Assembly: GCF_037975245.1 (NCBI RefSeq)
Contig: NC_092575.1
Coordinates: 16,404,810-16,468,809 of the forward strand
Direction: 5' to 3'
Length of the DNA stretch: 64,000 nucleotides
Source: Apostichopus japonicus
Lineage: Eukaryota > Echinodermata > Holothuroidea > Aspidochirotida > Stichopodidae
Part shown: positions 11,660 to 22,353 of the stretch, piece after piece
Layout of the letters: each line of letters starts with the position of its first letter
Numbering within the stretch: the stretch's first letter is position 1
Position numbers and translations under genes: made by a program
The notes under the pieces: generated by a model
What the model was told of the DNA's origin: nothing
What the model saw: the letters and a program-made list of their open reading frames with translations, nothing else
The model's database searches: none

Positions 11660-14505
11660 TAGCCTGAGGTCAATAGCAGAGGTCTAAAATCTGGTAAGCC
11701 TTGTAGCAGAGGTCAATTGCTGCAATAAGTGTGTCTACCACCATTGCCTTTCGCTCAATGATGACGAAGAGCTGCTGTGGCTGGCAGTAGTTGCCTCCCA
11801 AGATCAAAACGAATGGCTGTGTACGTCCATCAAATTGAGTCAAGTATTGCGCTAAGTTTACACCTTCCTGAAAAGACAAGTTATTATATAAAATTTATAT
11901 ATATTGACCACAATCTGGGAAATATGTATAGGTAACCTTCCAGTTGTGTAGTTTTAAGCATATCTGACCAATGCTAGTAAAAAAGAAACAGGTTTCTTCA
12001 GGGGGAACTTCTACAACACACAGGTCATACTTGTCTCGACACCAAAAGGATTTGAAATATTATTTAATATCTTCTTTTCCAGTCCTATGAAGATTCCTGG
12101 TATAATAAATTATCAAAGTCTAGAGGTACCATGGAAATGATATGTTAGTTCTGGCCAAATTAAGGGCAACTTATTTTGGTAGTATATTGCAGTAACATAG
12201 CCAGGTTCTGACAATGGGCGAGTTATGTGGGGTATAGAGTCAAAGGGGCACTGAAACTATCAGGAAATTTCCCTTAAAAGAGGGTATCCCCATGCAACCC
12301 TCACTCATGGTTACTACTAGTTCATTTTTGTGATGGTATTTCCTTTTGAGGAAGAGGCATATTCCGCACCCACCCCATTTGACAACCATGCAGGTTCTCC
12401 AGGGTTAACAGTCTATTTAATTTTATTTAGTGGAACTGATTACTATGAGCATAAATGCAGTATTTCAGGGCATTTATACTGTAGTACAGTAATACCTTTG
12501 ATGATTGCCTGTGGCATCAGAACCATTACTTGAGTAATATTGCAACATTTACATATTGACCTCAATCTGTGACAACATCAATGCTATGTACACCAAAAAC
12601 AATTGATTACAAGTTACTACGGGCTATTTACTAGCATGGTAATGATATATCATGCCATCTTCTGAAATGAGGCCCACCACTCAGAATTATGTCACAATAA
12701 CATTGACAAACATGATAACCAAAAAGATCATACAAAGTTTGCATATAATGTGACCTTTGGGTGCAGAATCATTGTTATTGAAATATTTTGACCTCTGACC
12801 CAATACTTTAACTGATATTTACGATGAGATCGATGAACACCATACACAATAAGATCTTTAAGTAACAAAGGGCGATCACCCATTGTTGAGTTATCACGTA
12901 ACAAAGCCAAGCATCACACATTCACTCATGCACACGCAGTACACGTACATATGCACATGGACCTGAACACATATACTATTCCGTGTGCAGCAAGGAATCG
13001 AACCTGTGTTGAACAATGATATTATTACCTTCTGAAAGAGAGTTGCACCTTAGGTTGTAGTGATGTTTAAACTTTAAACGAAGACCGAGTTTGGGGATTA
13101 TCTGTGTTATGCTCTCGTCATCCAGTAACTCAAATACTTCATCATCAATCCTGTGAGCTGTGGAAATTAGAGGGAAAATATTTTCCATATAACACTGTTA
13201 CAAAGCTTAATACCAGTAATGACAAAGGACATGTTCCATATTAGGAAATTGCTTCCGTAAAATGAACATTCATGGATATTGCAATCATCACATATTATTC
13301 TAGACATAAAAAACAACCAGAGAATGTAAACATTTTATTGTGAAATAAAAAAAAAATGCAGAGATATTAATGTGCTTACTGCTTAGCCCACTCATTAACA
13401 TAACTTATTTTCTTCAGGTAAAAGTCAACTGCGTTCAAAGGTTAAACACTAACATCATTATTTTATTAAGCCACCATGGACCAAGGTCTTAGTTGGAATG
13501 TAGGCTTCTTGTAGGCCAACTTCATGTGACACACCCACATATCAAACATCAGATCTGTCCAAGCTTCCCTTCTTGAGATATCAGGTTTAGTAGTTTTCAC
13601 AATTTAACCTCTGATGACCCCAAATGACCATTGACCTCCCCAAAAATCAGTGCGCTTCTTGTCCCTAATGTGGTCACGTACACACCAAACATGAGAAGTC
13701 CAAAATTCCCTTCTTGAAATACTGTGTTTACAAGCTTGGCAGCACAAACACACACATACGCCATTATGATTGCAAAGCATACTATTTTCATCACAACTAA
13801 CAAAGCTTGTTTTACCATTTGGCCCTAACATATGAGAGCCAGGGTCTTGGTTGACTACTGCAGGATCATAGTGAGGCTTATTTTAATGGATATGCTAGTC
13901 ATAATGGGTCATTGCCTGGCCTTAAAACTAATATTCAACTGGTAATGTTAGCCTAGGCTGTATCGCTTGCCTATTTGTAGTGTTGGTTAAGGAGACCTAT
14001 CAGTATATAAATGTAGAATTGGCTTGGGCCTTAAACATAAGCCAAAGCTAGGATGGTTCAACGTTGGCCACGTTATACGTAACCTAAGTTACTCTCATAC
14101 GTGAGTAATATCTTTAGTACGAACAAGATGGTTATGTGCACTACCTAGTCTCTATGGGCATGAAAAGAGAATCTAGAGAGGAACGAAAGGCTATATATGT
14201 ATGCTTGGCGCTTACTATTAGAAATAGCTTAGCCTAACGTTCGACCTTGCACTAACATTTAGTCGTAACGTTAAACAAGAGTGAGGCCTAGGCGACGAGT
14301 ATATGCCGTTTTAAACAGTTTTCGTTCAGTATTCAACGGTGAAATTGTAGTTCAAGACTTATTGAAATATTATTCTTTCCGCATAAAAGGTTAGTACTGA
14401 TGCCCGAAATACACCATCCTACCTTCTTATTGTGGCTTCAGTTCCGCTAGGCCGATGTTTTCCAGAAATTGTGAAACGACCATCGAACTTTTAGTGGCTT
14501 CCATG
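11660..14505 (-). pseudogene. Decayed multi-exon SAM-like gene inside the TTTACACA unit
   Basis: Three pieces line up on the minus strand. The ATG at 14505 opens MEATKSSMVVSQFLENIGLA followed by ELKPQ and an in-frame TAA, then an AAG|GTAGGA donor near 14426. A second exon, after a TTTCCACAG acceptor at about 13150, encodes HRIDDEVFELLDDESITQII then PKLGLRLKFKHHYNL, a SAM-like helical pattern, in compatible phase 1. A third exon, after CTTTTCAG near 11866, encodes GRTQPFVLILGGNYCQPQQL and FVIIERKAMVVDTLIAAIDL. This combination resembles a widespread animal family of uncharacterised proteins with an N-terminal SAM-like segment and a C-terminal TQP..L...Q.FV..E..A block. The early stop and truncated C terminus argue for a pseudogene. 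Confidence 0.55.
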
Positions 14506-14569
14506 TTGTCGTTCTGCAAGCAGCGACGCGGTATGAAAGCGTGTTTACACATCAAAGTTGTAACATAAA

Positions 14570-14793
14570 TGTATTTTACCCAGTGCAGTGCAACAAATTA
14601 CACTGGTATTTTGTTTTACCGGTAGAAAGGGGCAAACTGGTCCTTTTTTTTACACAATACGCATTTGTAAATCATTACACCTGTGTCTGTGTCGCCTGAT
14701 ATACATGTTTTACTCAGCGTTGTGTAAAAATTGCACAACTCTTTACCCCTCACTTTTATACCCCGTTAACTTTTACACATTGTTTTTACTGTG
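14570..14793. repeat. Right TTTACACA-rich array
   Basis: Words TTTACACA, TGTGTAAA, GTAAATCATTACACC and TTTTACCC match the left array at 9661-10060. It starts about 60 bp upstream of the ATG of the SAM-like gene. The 142-codon plus-strand frame at 14588-15016 runs through this repeat and is not considered a gene. Confidence 0.65.
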
Positions 14794-17700
14794 CATGGAA
14801 GGAAAATCGAAAACACATTTCTTATATTTGTTTTGTTACAAAATTCTAACATTTCTTTGTATACAAAGAATAACCCTTGACCTTTTTGTAAGTCGTCATA
14901 GTGATAAACAGGCCAATCAGGTTCGTATATTTAATCAGCTGATCACGCATTCTATAGATCAATCACATGACTTCATATTTTGTGCGGAGAATGACACACT
15001 ACACGTGCAATACTGAAATGGCTTGTGACATAATGAAATTCTGTAATTATAGAAATAAATCACCGAAATGGAAATTCTAGTACTTGGAAAGTCTGCTATT
15101 GTCGATTACTTCTTCTTGCCCCTTTGCAACGAAGCCTGAAACATATATTAGAGCGTATACAAAGTGGGCTCCACCACCACCCTACAAAAGTCATCAAACC
15201 TCTGGTATATCCTAACTTACTCTAATTTGATCAATGTTGAATATTTCCTTGAATTAATATGTCACAAAATTTTGTATTGGCTCGTATGGTTTATGACATG
15301 CAAGCTCCAATCAAAAGCCCATAAACATGTATAGGTGTCACCATAAAAGATCATCCAATTAACTCAATGCCCGAGCATAATTCAGTTGTACACTAACAGT
15401 CTACACTCAACCAACATGGCGAATGTTAACTATTCTTTAATAAGCAAAGACTCGGATAGACCATTGACTTTACACTGCCAGTCGTTCGGTGGAAATCCAT
15501 ATTTTCTTTGCATTTGACGCGATTTGACATCGACATTCTTTATCTCCTCATTTCTTCTTTAAATAACAAAGAAGAAGGCGTGCTTCTTGGTTCGGGAAAT
15601 TGAGTTGAAAATGAGTTCTCATAGTAAAACATATACCCGGACATATAGTCTGCTTCCTATTGTAACTTTTTAGTGTGTACGACACTCATACACGTTTAGA
15701 CACCCACTTAAACATGGAATGGGCTCACCCCCCCCCCCCCCACAAAGCAAGTTTGAAATTAAAATGTTTAACTCATTTTTCCTGTGTTATCTTCTTTGCC
15801 CCAAATGGCTGCTCATAGGATGGTGTATGGAGATTATAAGAAGACCGGAGTAGATTGATAGATTTATATCGTATGATACATACATACATATATACACACA
15901 CACACACACACTTCCCATTACCATCGCATAGACTCCCTCTGCCTTCGGCAAGGAATCAAACATGATGTCAATACTTATAGTCCATGTTGTAATTTGAGAT
16001 ATTTGCGATTCAGAGACTATGCGTTCGTCGGTTTTTTTCAAAAATTTGATTTAAGGGATGCATACACTTACATAAGGATATTCGATATACCTTTCCAGAT
16101 TTGGATTGTTAAATGTGAGGGTATAGAGATGAAGGGATAAATAACAGAATGAAGGAACTGTATCCCCAGAGAAAGCAATGGCCACATGTTATGACATTTA
16201 TTATTTTGTGTTAGTGCAGGCTATACGATTTGATATTTTCAAAGAATACACGAGGAGTGTAGCACACAGTATGTATAGCACACAGTTAAAGCCTCTATAA
16301 TTTATGTTCTTTGGTAATATCATTAAAGAAAGGATCACCGTGCTTTTCAGCTTGACAGAAACACGCCCCCCCCCCAAAAAAAAAGCCCCCCCCCAAAAAA
16401 AAGCAATGAAAGAAAATTAATAAATATATAAAAGTTTGTACGTGATCGGATTTTGGATGTCAGACAGTTTGCAAAATAAGTAGAAAATGATGCGTCAAAC
16501 TGGTAGCCAATCGTCAGTATTGACGGCGGCCGAAGAAGAAAGAAGAAAATGAAATGATATTCAGGCGAGCCATCACAACTTGAAGAAAACTTTCAAAACG
16601 TGGGGTAAATTGTCTTATTTATTTTCTTAAATAGAGAAACACTTAGAATCCAATGTAAAATACCACAATATTGTTTATTAAACATTAAATTATCTTTGCA
16701 ATGATGACAAGAAGGAAAAAAAGGAAGGGGAAGGGGAAGGGGAAAACATTTCAAAACAATTATCCAGTATTTATAGCAGAGAACAGTTGAGAATAACCTT
16801 CAGCCCGGGTCTTCATGAACGTTTATAGCTACCATGCTATAAACGTGTGGTATAGTTAATGCTTTATAATGCTTCTTAAAATTGAGGAAAATGTAACCAC
16901 TATTCTACTTCATATAGCATAATTTGGTGGTATAAGCCAGTTCGGAGATACCAGCAGCTTATGATTACGTAACAGGTCAAAGGGTCGACTGTGATTAGTA
17001 GCGTTACTCGACAGCTTGTTTGGCACATATGCATACAGGCTATAGAGTTGTAACTCCAAATATCGATCGTTATATGTACTGAAGTATTTCTTATTTTTTT
17101 CCGCAATGGAGGATTAAATGTCCATCAATGATATTAAGCTATGGACGGTTAAGGCCTTGAAGGACTTTCTAAGGGAGCGAGGACTTAAATTATCGGGAAA
17201 ATAAGAGAAGAACTTGTCGCACTTGTTTTCGCTGCGAAGAGATTGCCTCAGCTTGCCCCAACGTTGCAAAGTATATAGTATATAGCCTACAGTATGCATA
17301 CTGCATGAATATGATCTGCACTGGTTGTGAAGGCGAAAGTATTTGAAGTCAAAAATTGATCCAAATTCTTTATCCCATGATCACTCACATACCCAAAAAA
17401 ATATTTGAAGAGAAGATTTTCTATCGTATTAACATGTTTTAGTAACAATAATATGACAAGCTACGACGATATTTCCCAGGCATAATTCATTGGTATACTC
17501 ACTTCTATATATTTGCGTAAACACTATGCGACAAATTACATAGTAAATAATCTTAGCGTGTATACCGCGAACGCAGTATCATTACCACCCGGACGTCGTT
17601 AGTCCTGCGGTGTAACGCAAAATTAAATCTTTTCCGATGTAGGGAAATATTATTTGTTAAATTTCTGGACTACCACAATCAAAGTTATGTCCATTATCTT

Positions 17701-18431
17701 AACAATTTTCCCGGAAATTCCCTTCTTAATCTCGTTCGTTATTCCTACAGTATGCTCGCAACGACAACAACACAGATTTTATTCACAAATGACCCAAAGC
17801 GGAGGTCAAGCACAAGGATTCGCGCATGCGTAAGTTGCATCTCCGAACAGGCTTATTGCGGATGACCTTTAAGTTTCAACGAATAGTTCTGTAGTTGCTG
17901 ACGACGATTAACCATCGATATACGAAGTACTATCCGCTACATCAAAGGTAAAATACAGAAAAAAATAAAAATCTGATTTTGTCGGCGGTCTATAGCTTGC
18001 TTGTTATTTCGCTGCAGCAGCCATGCAGGTATAAGTGCTAGTTGAACAAACATAGACTTAATGATTACAGCTGAATCAATACCCCGAAAGTAGGGAAACA
18101 AACTTTTACTTGTTACAAGTCAACGACAAAACAAATTGACGTTTAATACTAGCATATGATATAAGAGTTTCGGCACAATTAAAACAATTCAGAAAGAATC
18201 CCAGTGCAAATATAATTATGGCTAATTAAAGAGGAAGATGATTCAAGCAGGCTGGGAAAGTTTGCAATCAATTTCTAACTGTTATTAAAAATTACGCCAT
18301 CGAATGTCCTAAAATTTTAAACGAATATAATCAACTTGTCAGAAAAGCCCGACCTGTTTATCTGTGAATAACATGCAGGTGAAGACCTATACCTTAGCAG
18401 TGTTTGCAACGTAATGTTGGTGCGAACAAGG
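14794..18431. other. Intergenic, simple repeats only
   Basis: No gene supported. There is a polyC run at 15728-15741, (CA)n at about 15894-15911, a C/A homopolymer pair repeated at 16366-16402, and GGGGAA repeats near 16718-16744. A local inverted repeat at about 16824-16846 (CGTTTATAGC...GCTATAAACG) could form a hairpin. Confidence 0.4.
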
Positions 18432-18439
18432 ATATACAC

Positions 18440-18835
18440 CAGGGTTGTCCAACCTACGGCCCGCGGGCCACAGTCCGGCCCGCCGCAGGGTTGCGTCCGG
18501 CCCGCCAGAGATGCTCTACGGTGCGAAATTTAGTGAGCAGATTTATTGATAACAATTTGAAGCTATATAATCAATCATTCGAACCTTCTGGGGCCAAAAA
18601 ACTGCATACAGGTCTCAGCGTAGGGGGGCGGGGGCGGCTGGACTTTATTCATCTGTTTTATCAGGAAAGAAAATAAATCAGTGCGCACCGCGCGCAGTGC
18701 TCACATTTTCTTGCCTTGGGCTTCGCGCAAAAAAAAAAAAAAAAAAAAAAATGAAAAACGTAGGGTTCATGCGGCCCCCTCCTTCATCATAATCATTCCA
18801 TGTGGCCCTCCTCTGCAAAAGGTTGGACAACCCTG
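18440..18835. mobile_element. hAT MITE (396 bp) of the 'CAGGGTTGTCCAACC' type
   Basis: A 15-bp perfect terminal inverted repeat, CAGGGTTGTCCAACC, is flanked by the exact 8-bp duplication ATATACAC (18432-18439 and 18836-18843). Just inside the left end is ACGGCCCGCGGGCCACAG, the palindromic GGCCCGCGGGCC motif seen in many animal hAT elements. It has an internal A-run near 18729-18750 and no transposase. Confidence 0.92.
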
Positions 18836-18905
18836 ATATACACTATTATTCAAAACGCCACAGGGTTTGCATTGTTATAAACAAAGCAAATATATTTACA
18901 TGGGA

Positions 18906-19772
18906 CAGAGACGTAGCCAGGAATTTGAAGGGGGGGGGGGATCACTTCTTGAGATTGATATGGGGGAGGGGTCTAAGGAGAGGTGGTGTCCCCCTCCCCT
19001 CTTAAATTTTTATGAACAATTGAAGGTTCTTAGATGCGATCTGGTGCAATGTTTTGCCAGTTTCATCATTATCATATGATATCATATTATCAGCAGATTT
19101 TGTTTCCTGTTACATGTTCTTTTACATATTATATTAGAAAGACAAACATAGTGCTCTTTTACAATTTTTTTCCAGTAGGATGACTCTTGTTTATTGTCCA
19201 ATGTCTGGACTTAAATACATTTGACGAACTTAACTGAGGGACAATATAAACTTTCTTATTTTGTAAGACAGTCAGATGTGCAGTGGCATCAAAACAAATA
19301 TCGTTATCGCAGTGTATTAGCAGTATAATAATTAGGTCTATTTATAGGAAGCGCGTATCACGTACGATTGCTAGCTTAGCTTCATAACATGCTGTTCGTG
19401 CAACAACTTAGGACGAATCATAGAAAGGATGAGAACGAACGTTGTCGACGTCGTTGTGCATACGGTTCGTGACACTCCATCGAGTGCGGTTAGATAGGCG
19501 ATATGTATTTTATTACGCAGTGGCCAACTGTAGGCTTGTAATAGGCTATAGGCTAAATTTAGCTAACTGCATCTGCCAAACTAAGTAAGTAGCTGAATCA
19601 GTAGGCCTGAATGTTACTACGATTATAATCGAGTTAACGGAGCTGACGGGTATTCAAGATCAAAAGAGCACTGACAAAATACCATGCTAAAAAACAAGTT
19701 TTCAACATTTTTTCGACACTAAGGGGGCGGGGGGGGGGCAGTCGCCCCCTGCTCCCCCTGGCTACGTCCCTG
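18906..19772. mobile_element. Non-autonomous hAT element (867 bp), older insertion
   Basis: Left end CAGAGACGTAGCCAGG and right end CCCCTGGCTACGTCCCTG form imperfect inverted repeats. They are flanked by ACATGGGA (18898-18905) and ACACAGGA (19773-19780), an 8-bp duplication with two differences. It lies 70 bp from the previous MITE. G/C homopolymers sit just inside both ends. It has no transposase frame. Confidence 0.8.
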
Positions 19773-20028
19773 ACACAGGACAGTCACTTCGAATTTGTTT
19801 ACAAATTGAATCTAATATTGGAAGATTCTTTTCACTTAACAGCAAAAACTAGTATCTAACCGTCTAACTAACGAACTAAATATATCATAAATAAATGAAT
19901 AAAATAGATAAACAATTAAGTCTTCTGATATTTGTTTAAACTCACAAGTCTTTATGAGCCTAGAGTTTCCTTCGAACAGTTGAATAAATTATTTTGACCG
20001 AATATTAAGGCACGCTTGTCGTACGACT

Positions 20029-20208
20029 TCAAATGTACATTCCAGGAACAATATTTAATAAATATATAACTTATTTTTCTTTGTGTCTTTAAGGTACTAC
20101 ATATGAAGCCTTTAGCCTTCAAATGTGCCTTCCAGCAACTTGGTTTAATAAATATATAACTTATTTTTGTTTGTGTCTTTATGGAACTACAGACGAAGCC
20201 TTTAGCCT
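20029..20208. repeat. 90-bp tandem duplication covering the 3' end of the 495-aa gene
   Basis: Copies at 20029-20118 and 20119-20208 share TTTAATAAATATATAACTTA and GAAGCCTTTAGCC. On the minus strand the second copy contains the stop codon and last codons of the neighbouring gene (RLKASSVVP). The first copy could still encode RLKASYVVP plus stop. Confidence 0.85.
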
Positions 20209-22353
20209 TGTTTCGTGTTCTTCTACCGTTCCATATTTATTACCGCATATTATCGTTTGCATTGGTAACGGTTCCGCGAACCGCGGTGCATTATCGGAAA
20301 TTTCCCTGTGGTTCACTCTCATCGGCTCAACCTTACTAAGACTTCCATAACTAACAATCGAAAAATGTTGCCGCTCACTATCTGTCAATATATCAGCTGA
20401 TGATAATGTTTCTGGCTTAGACTCGACTAGAGATAATTTACTTTTAAAATCTTTCGCTAACCGGCTGTGTTTCTTATTTTGAATGACCTCCTTCTCAATA
20501 TCCCCTGTATTCTTTCTTCTGGTAGTGTCCTGAATTTGATCTCCATTTGTTAATTTCAAAGATCCTACGCCCTCCGCTTTGAATAATGTAAACTGAATGT
20601 CGTTGTAAAGTCTATCATACTTACTTTGTCTACCAGATAAACCGTTTCCATGGCAATTATCAAGTGATCGACCCACGGTATTATTTCCAAGCCTCGTGCG
20701 CGCAGTTCTCATCTCAGAAATGAAATCACGGGGTACAATCTTACGCGCCTTCGTTTGATCAACATGTTCCATTGATCTCGAATCCTTAGACGTTTGATCT
20801 GCAATAACCTGTTTATGACTGTTCGGTTTCCTCAAACTTTTCCATTTCTGCTTCCTTACAATTCTTGATGAATGCTCCTTGATGTTCTTTCCTGCATTCT
20901 CTTCGCGTACCGTTTTGCTTCTGCTTGTGATGACGTCATGCGGGCTGTCATGTAGTACTTTATTGCTTATCTTACAGTCATTTTTCATCCATAACAAGGG
21001 ACGCTGGTCGTTCTTCTGTTTTACCGACGCTAGGTTGAAGCTATGAAAGAGATTTCGTTTGGGTGTCCTTCTTGATGAATAATCTTCTACCGATTTTGTA
21101 GATGAGGAAATCATGGTACTCAGGCTGGTCTCTCTACACCAGTGATCGAGTGTTGGAAACGTTGGTATAGGGTGTAAGGAGGCACTGTAAAGAACACATA
21201 TACAAAATAAATAAAATAAGGTTCAAGGTCATCAAAATACAAAAGTCAATGGAGAATTTATTATGATATAGCTATTAGCTTTGCGATCTTTCTTAACATA
21301 ACTAGGGTAAATAATACGGTTAAAATATTCACATGTAACTAGATTTCTATATCGACGAAGTCTTGTTTACGCCACAATGGAAAGAAGTATATAGCTGTAA
21401 ACAAAACTCATTGTATGTCTGTATGGACATTTAAACAGCATTCGTGGTGTGCACAGGATTTGAAATTTGGAAGGATTGGGGGATGGGGGGGGGGTGATAT
21501 AGGGGATTCCAAATTTACCCCAACTGATCTAGGTAGGGGCATGAACCTTTATGGACGGCTGTATATGGATCAATGGTCTTACGAATCCTAATGTCAACTA
21601 CATAAATGTATTACATGCATGCATGCAACAGTCGAAACTTCTTCAACATTGTTTCAAACTTTGCAAAATTTCGCATAATTTGGATCTTTAAGCACCTTCC
21701 ATTCTTTTATTTATAAGTTTTCAAAGGAGAGGGACTATCCTTTCCCATTCACCGCCCCCTTCCCTTGGACGACATACATATTAGCCCGCCACCTTCTAGC
21801 AGTACAGAACGGGTGGGTGCGCCCTGTACATTGAATTTCGAGAGGTAGGCCCAATATACTATACTACAAACCTTGAATTGAAGAGAAGTTCTTTCAATGT
21901 TTCACCGATGTTGATATGGCCTAACAAATGTTTCCACTCCAAGTCTTTGCAGTCGACACGCCCAACTTGACCAACGGTGTGGTATTTACGATACTGCTTC
22001 ATGTACTGTCTCCAGTTGCCATGGTGAACAAAGACGTAACTTTCACTTCTTGTGTCTTTTGATGAGTCATGTTGCCCATAAAATCGAAGATAGTAGTTTC
22101 CCCGTCGACGCTTTCTCATTTTATCGGGCGGGCAGAATCGGGGAAACTGCGGATTTAACTTTGAAGTTCTCCATCCAGTCATGCATGTATGGTCGTGTGG
22201 GTGAACGGACAGTCCTTCGTCTGCGGACCACTGACCCCAGGATGTATCATAGCACGATAGGTCAAGGTGTTCTAAACAATCTATGCTCTCGGTCAAGCCT
22301 CGTTGAAGATCAAAGCCACAAGTCTGTTGTTTGGTGTTCTGTGCTTTGTCCAT
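20179..22353 (-). CDS. Two-exon gene, unrecognised 495-aa protein
   Basis: Exon 1 is 22353-21872, starting at ATG in ATAATGG with an in-frame stop just upstream. Exon 2 is 21184-20179. The join is TTCAAG|GTTTGT to CTTTACAG|TGCC in phase 2; it keeps the frame open for all 496 codons, which supports the model. Residues 1-160 are compact and aromatic/Cys/His-rich (SCYDTSWGQWSADE, RFCPPDKMRKRRRGNYYLRF, FVHHGNWRQYMKQY). Residues 161-495 are basic and Ser/Lys/Arg-rich, likely disordered, with RKQKWKSLRKPNSHKQ as a possible nuclear signal. There is no signal peptide or membrane segment. I do not recognise the family. A donor-like GAAAG|GTAAGT near 23480 on the minus strand could mark a non-coding first exon. 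The 3' end lies in a 90-bp tandem duplication. Confidence 0.7.

Larger units (their letters stand above)
9661..14793. mobile_element. Candidate 5.1-kb transposable unit bounded by TTTACACA arrays
   Basis: Two regions, 9661-10060 and about 14570-14793, are crowded with TTTACACA/TGTGTAAA motifs in both orientations, with GGGGTAAAA-like words. The outermost bases could be a short inverted repeat: CACACTTAAAAATAA at the left and, read inward from the right, CACAGTAAAAACAA. Clustered subterminal repeats at both ends are usual in cut-and-paste transposons. The interior holds a broken SAM-like gene and several ~100-bp internal duplications (near 10900-11340, sharing CTGTGATATTTC and TAACATAT words). 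No target duplication or transposase was seen, so this is a hypothesis. Confidence 0.4.

Noticed and set aside
13005-13040. B-box-like GGTTCGATTCC on the minus strand
   Set aside because: No A box at tRNA spacing; it may be a SINE fragment but cannot be supported.
14588-15016. 142-codon plus-strand frame
   Set aside because: It starts in the TTTACACA array and has no domain, splice context or family resemblance.
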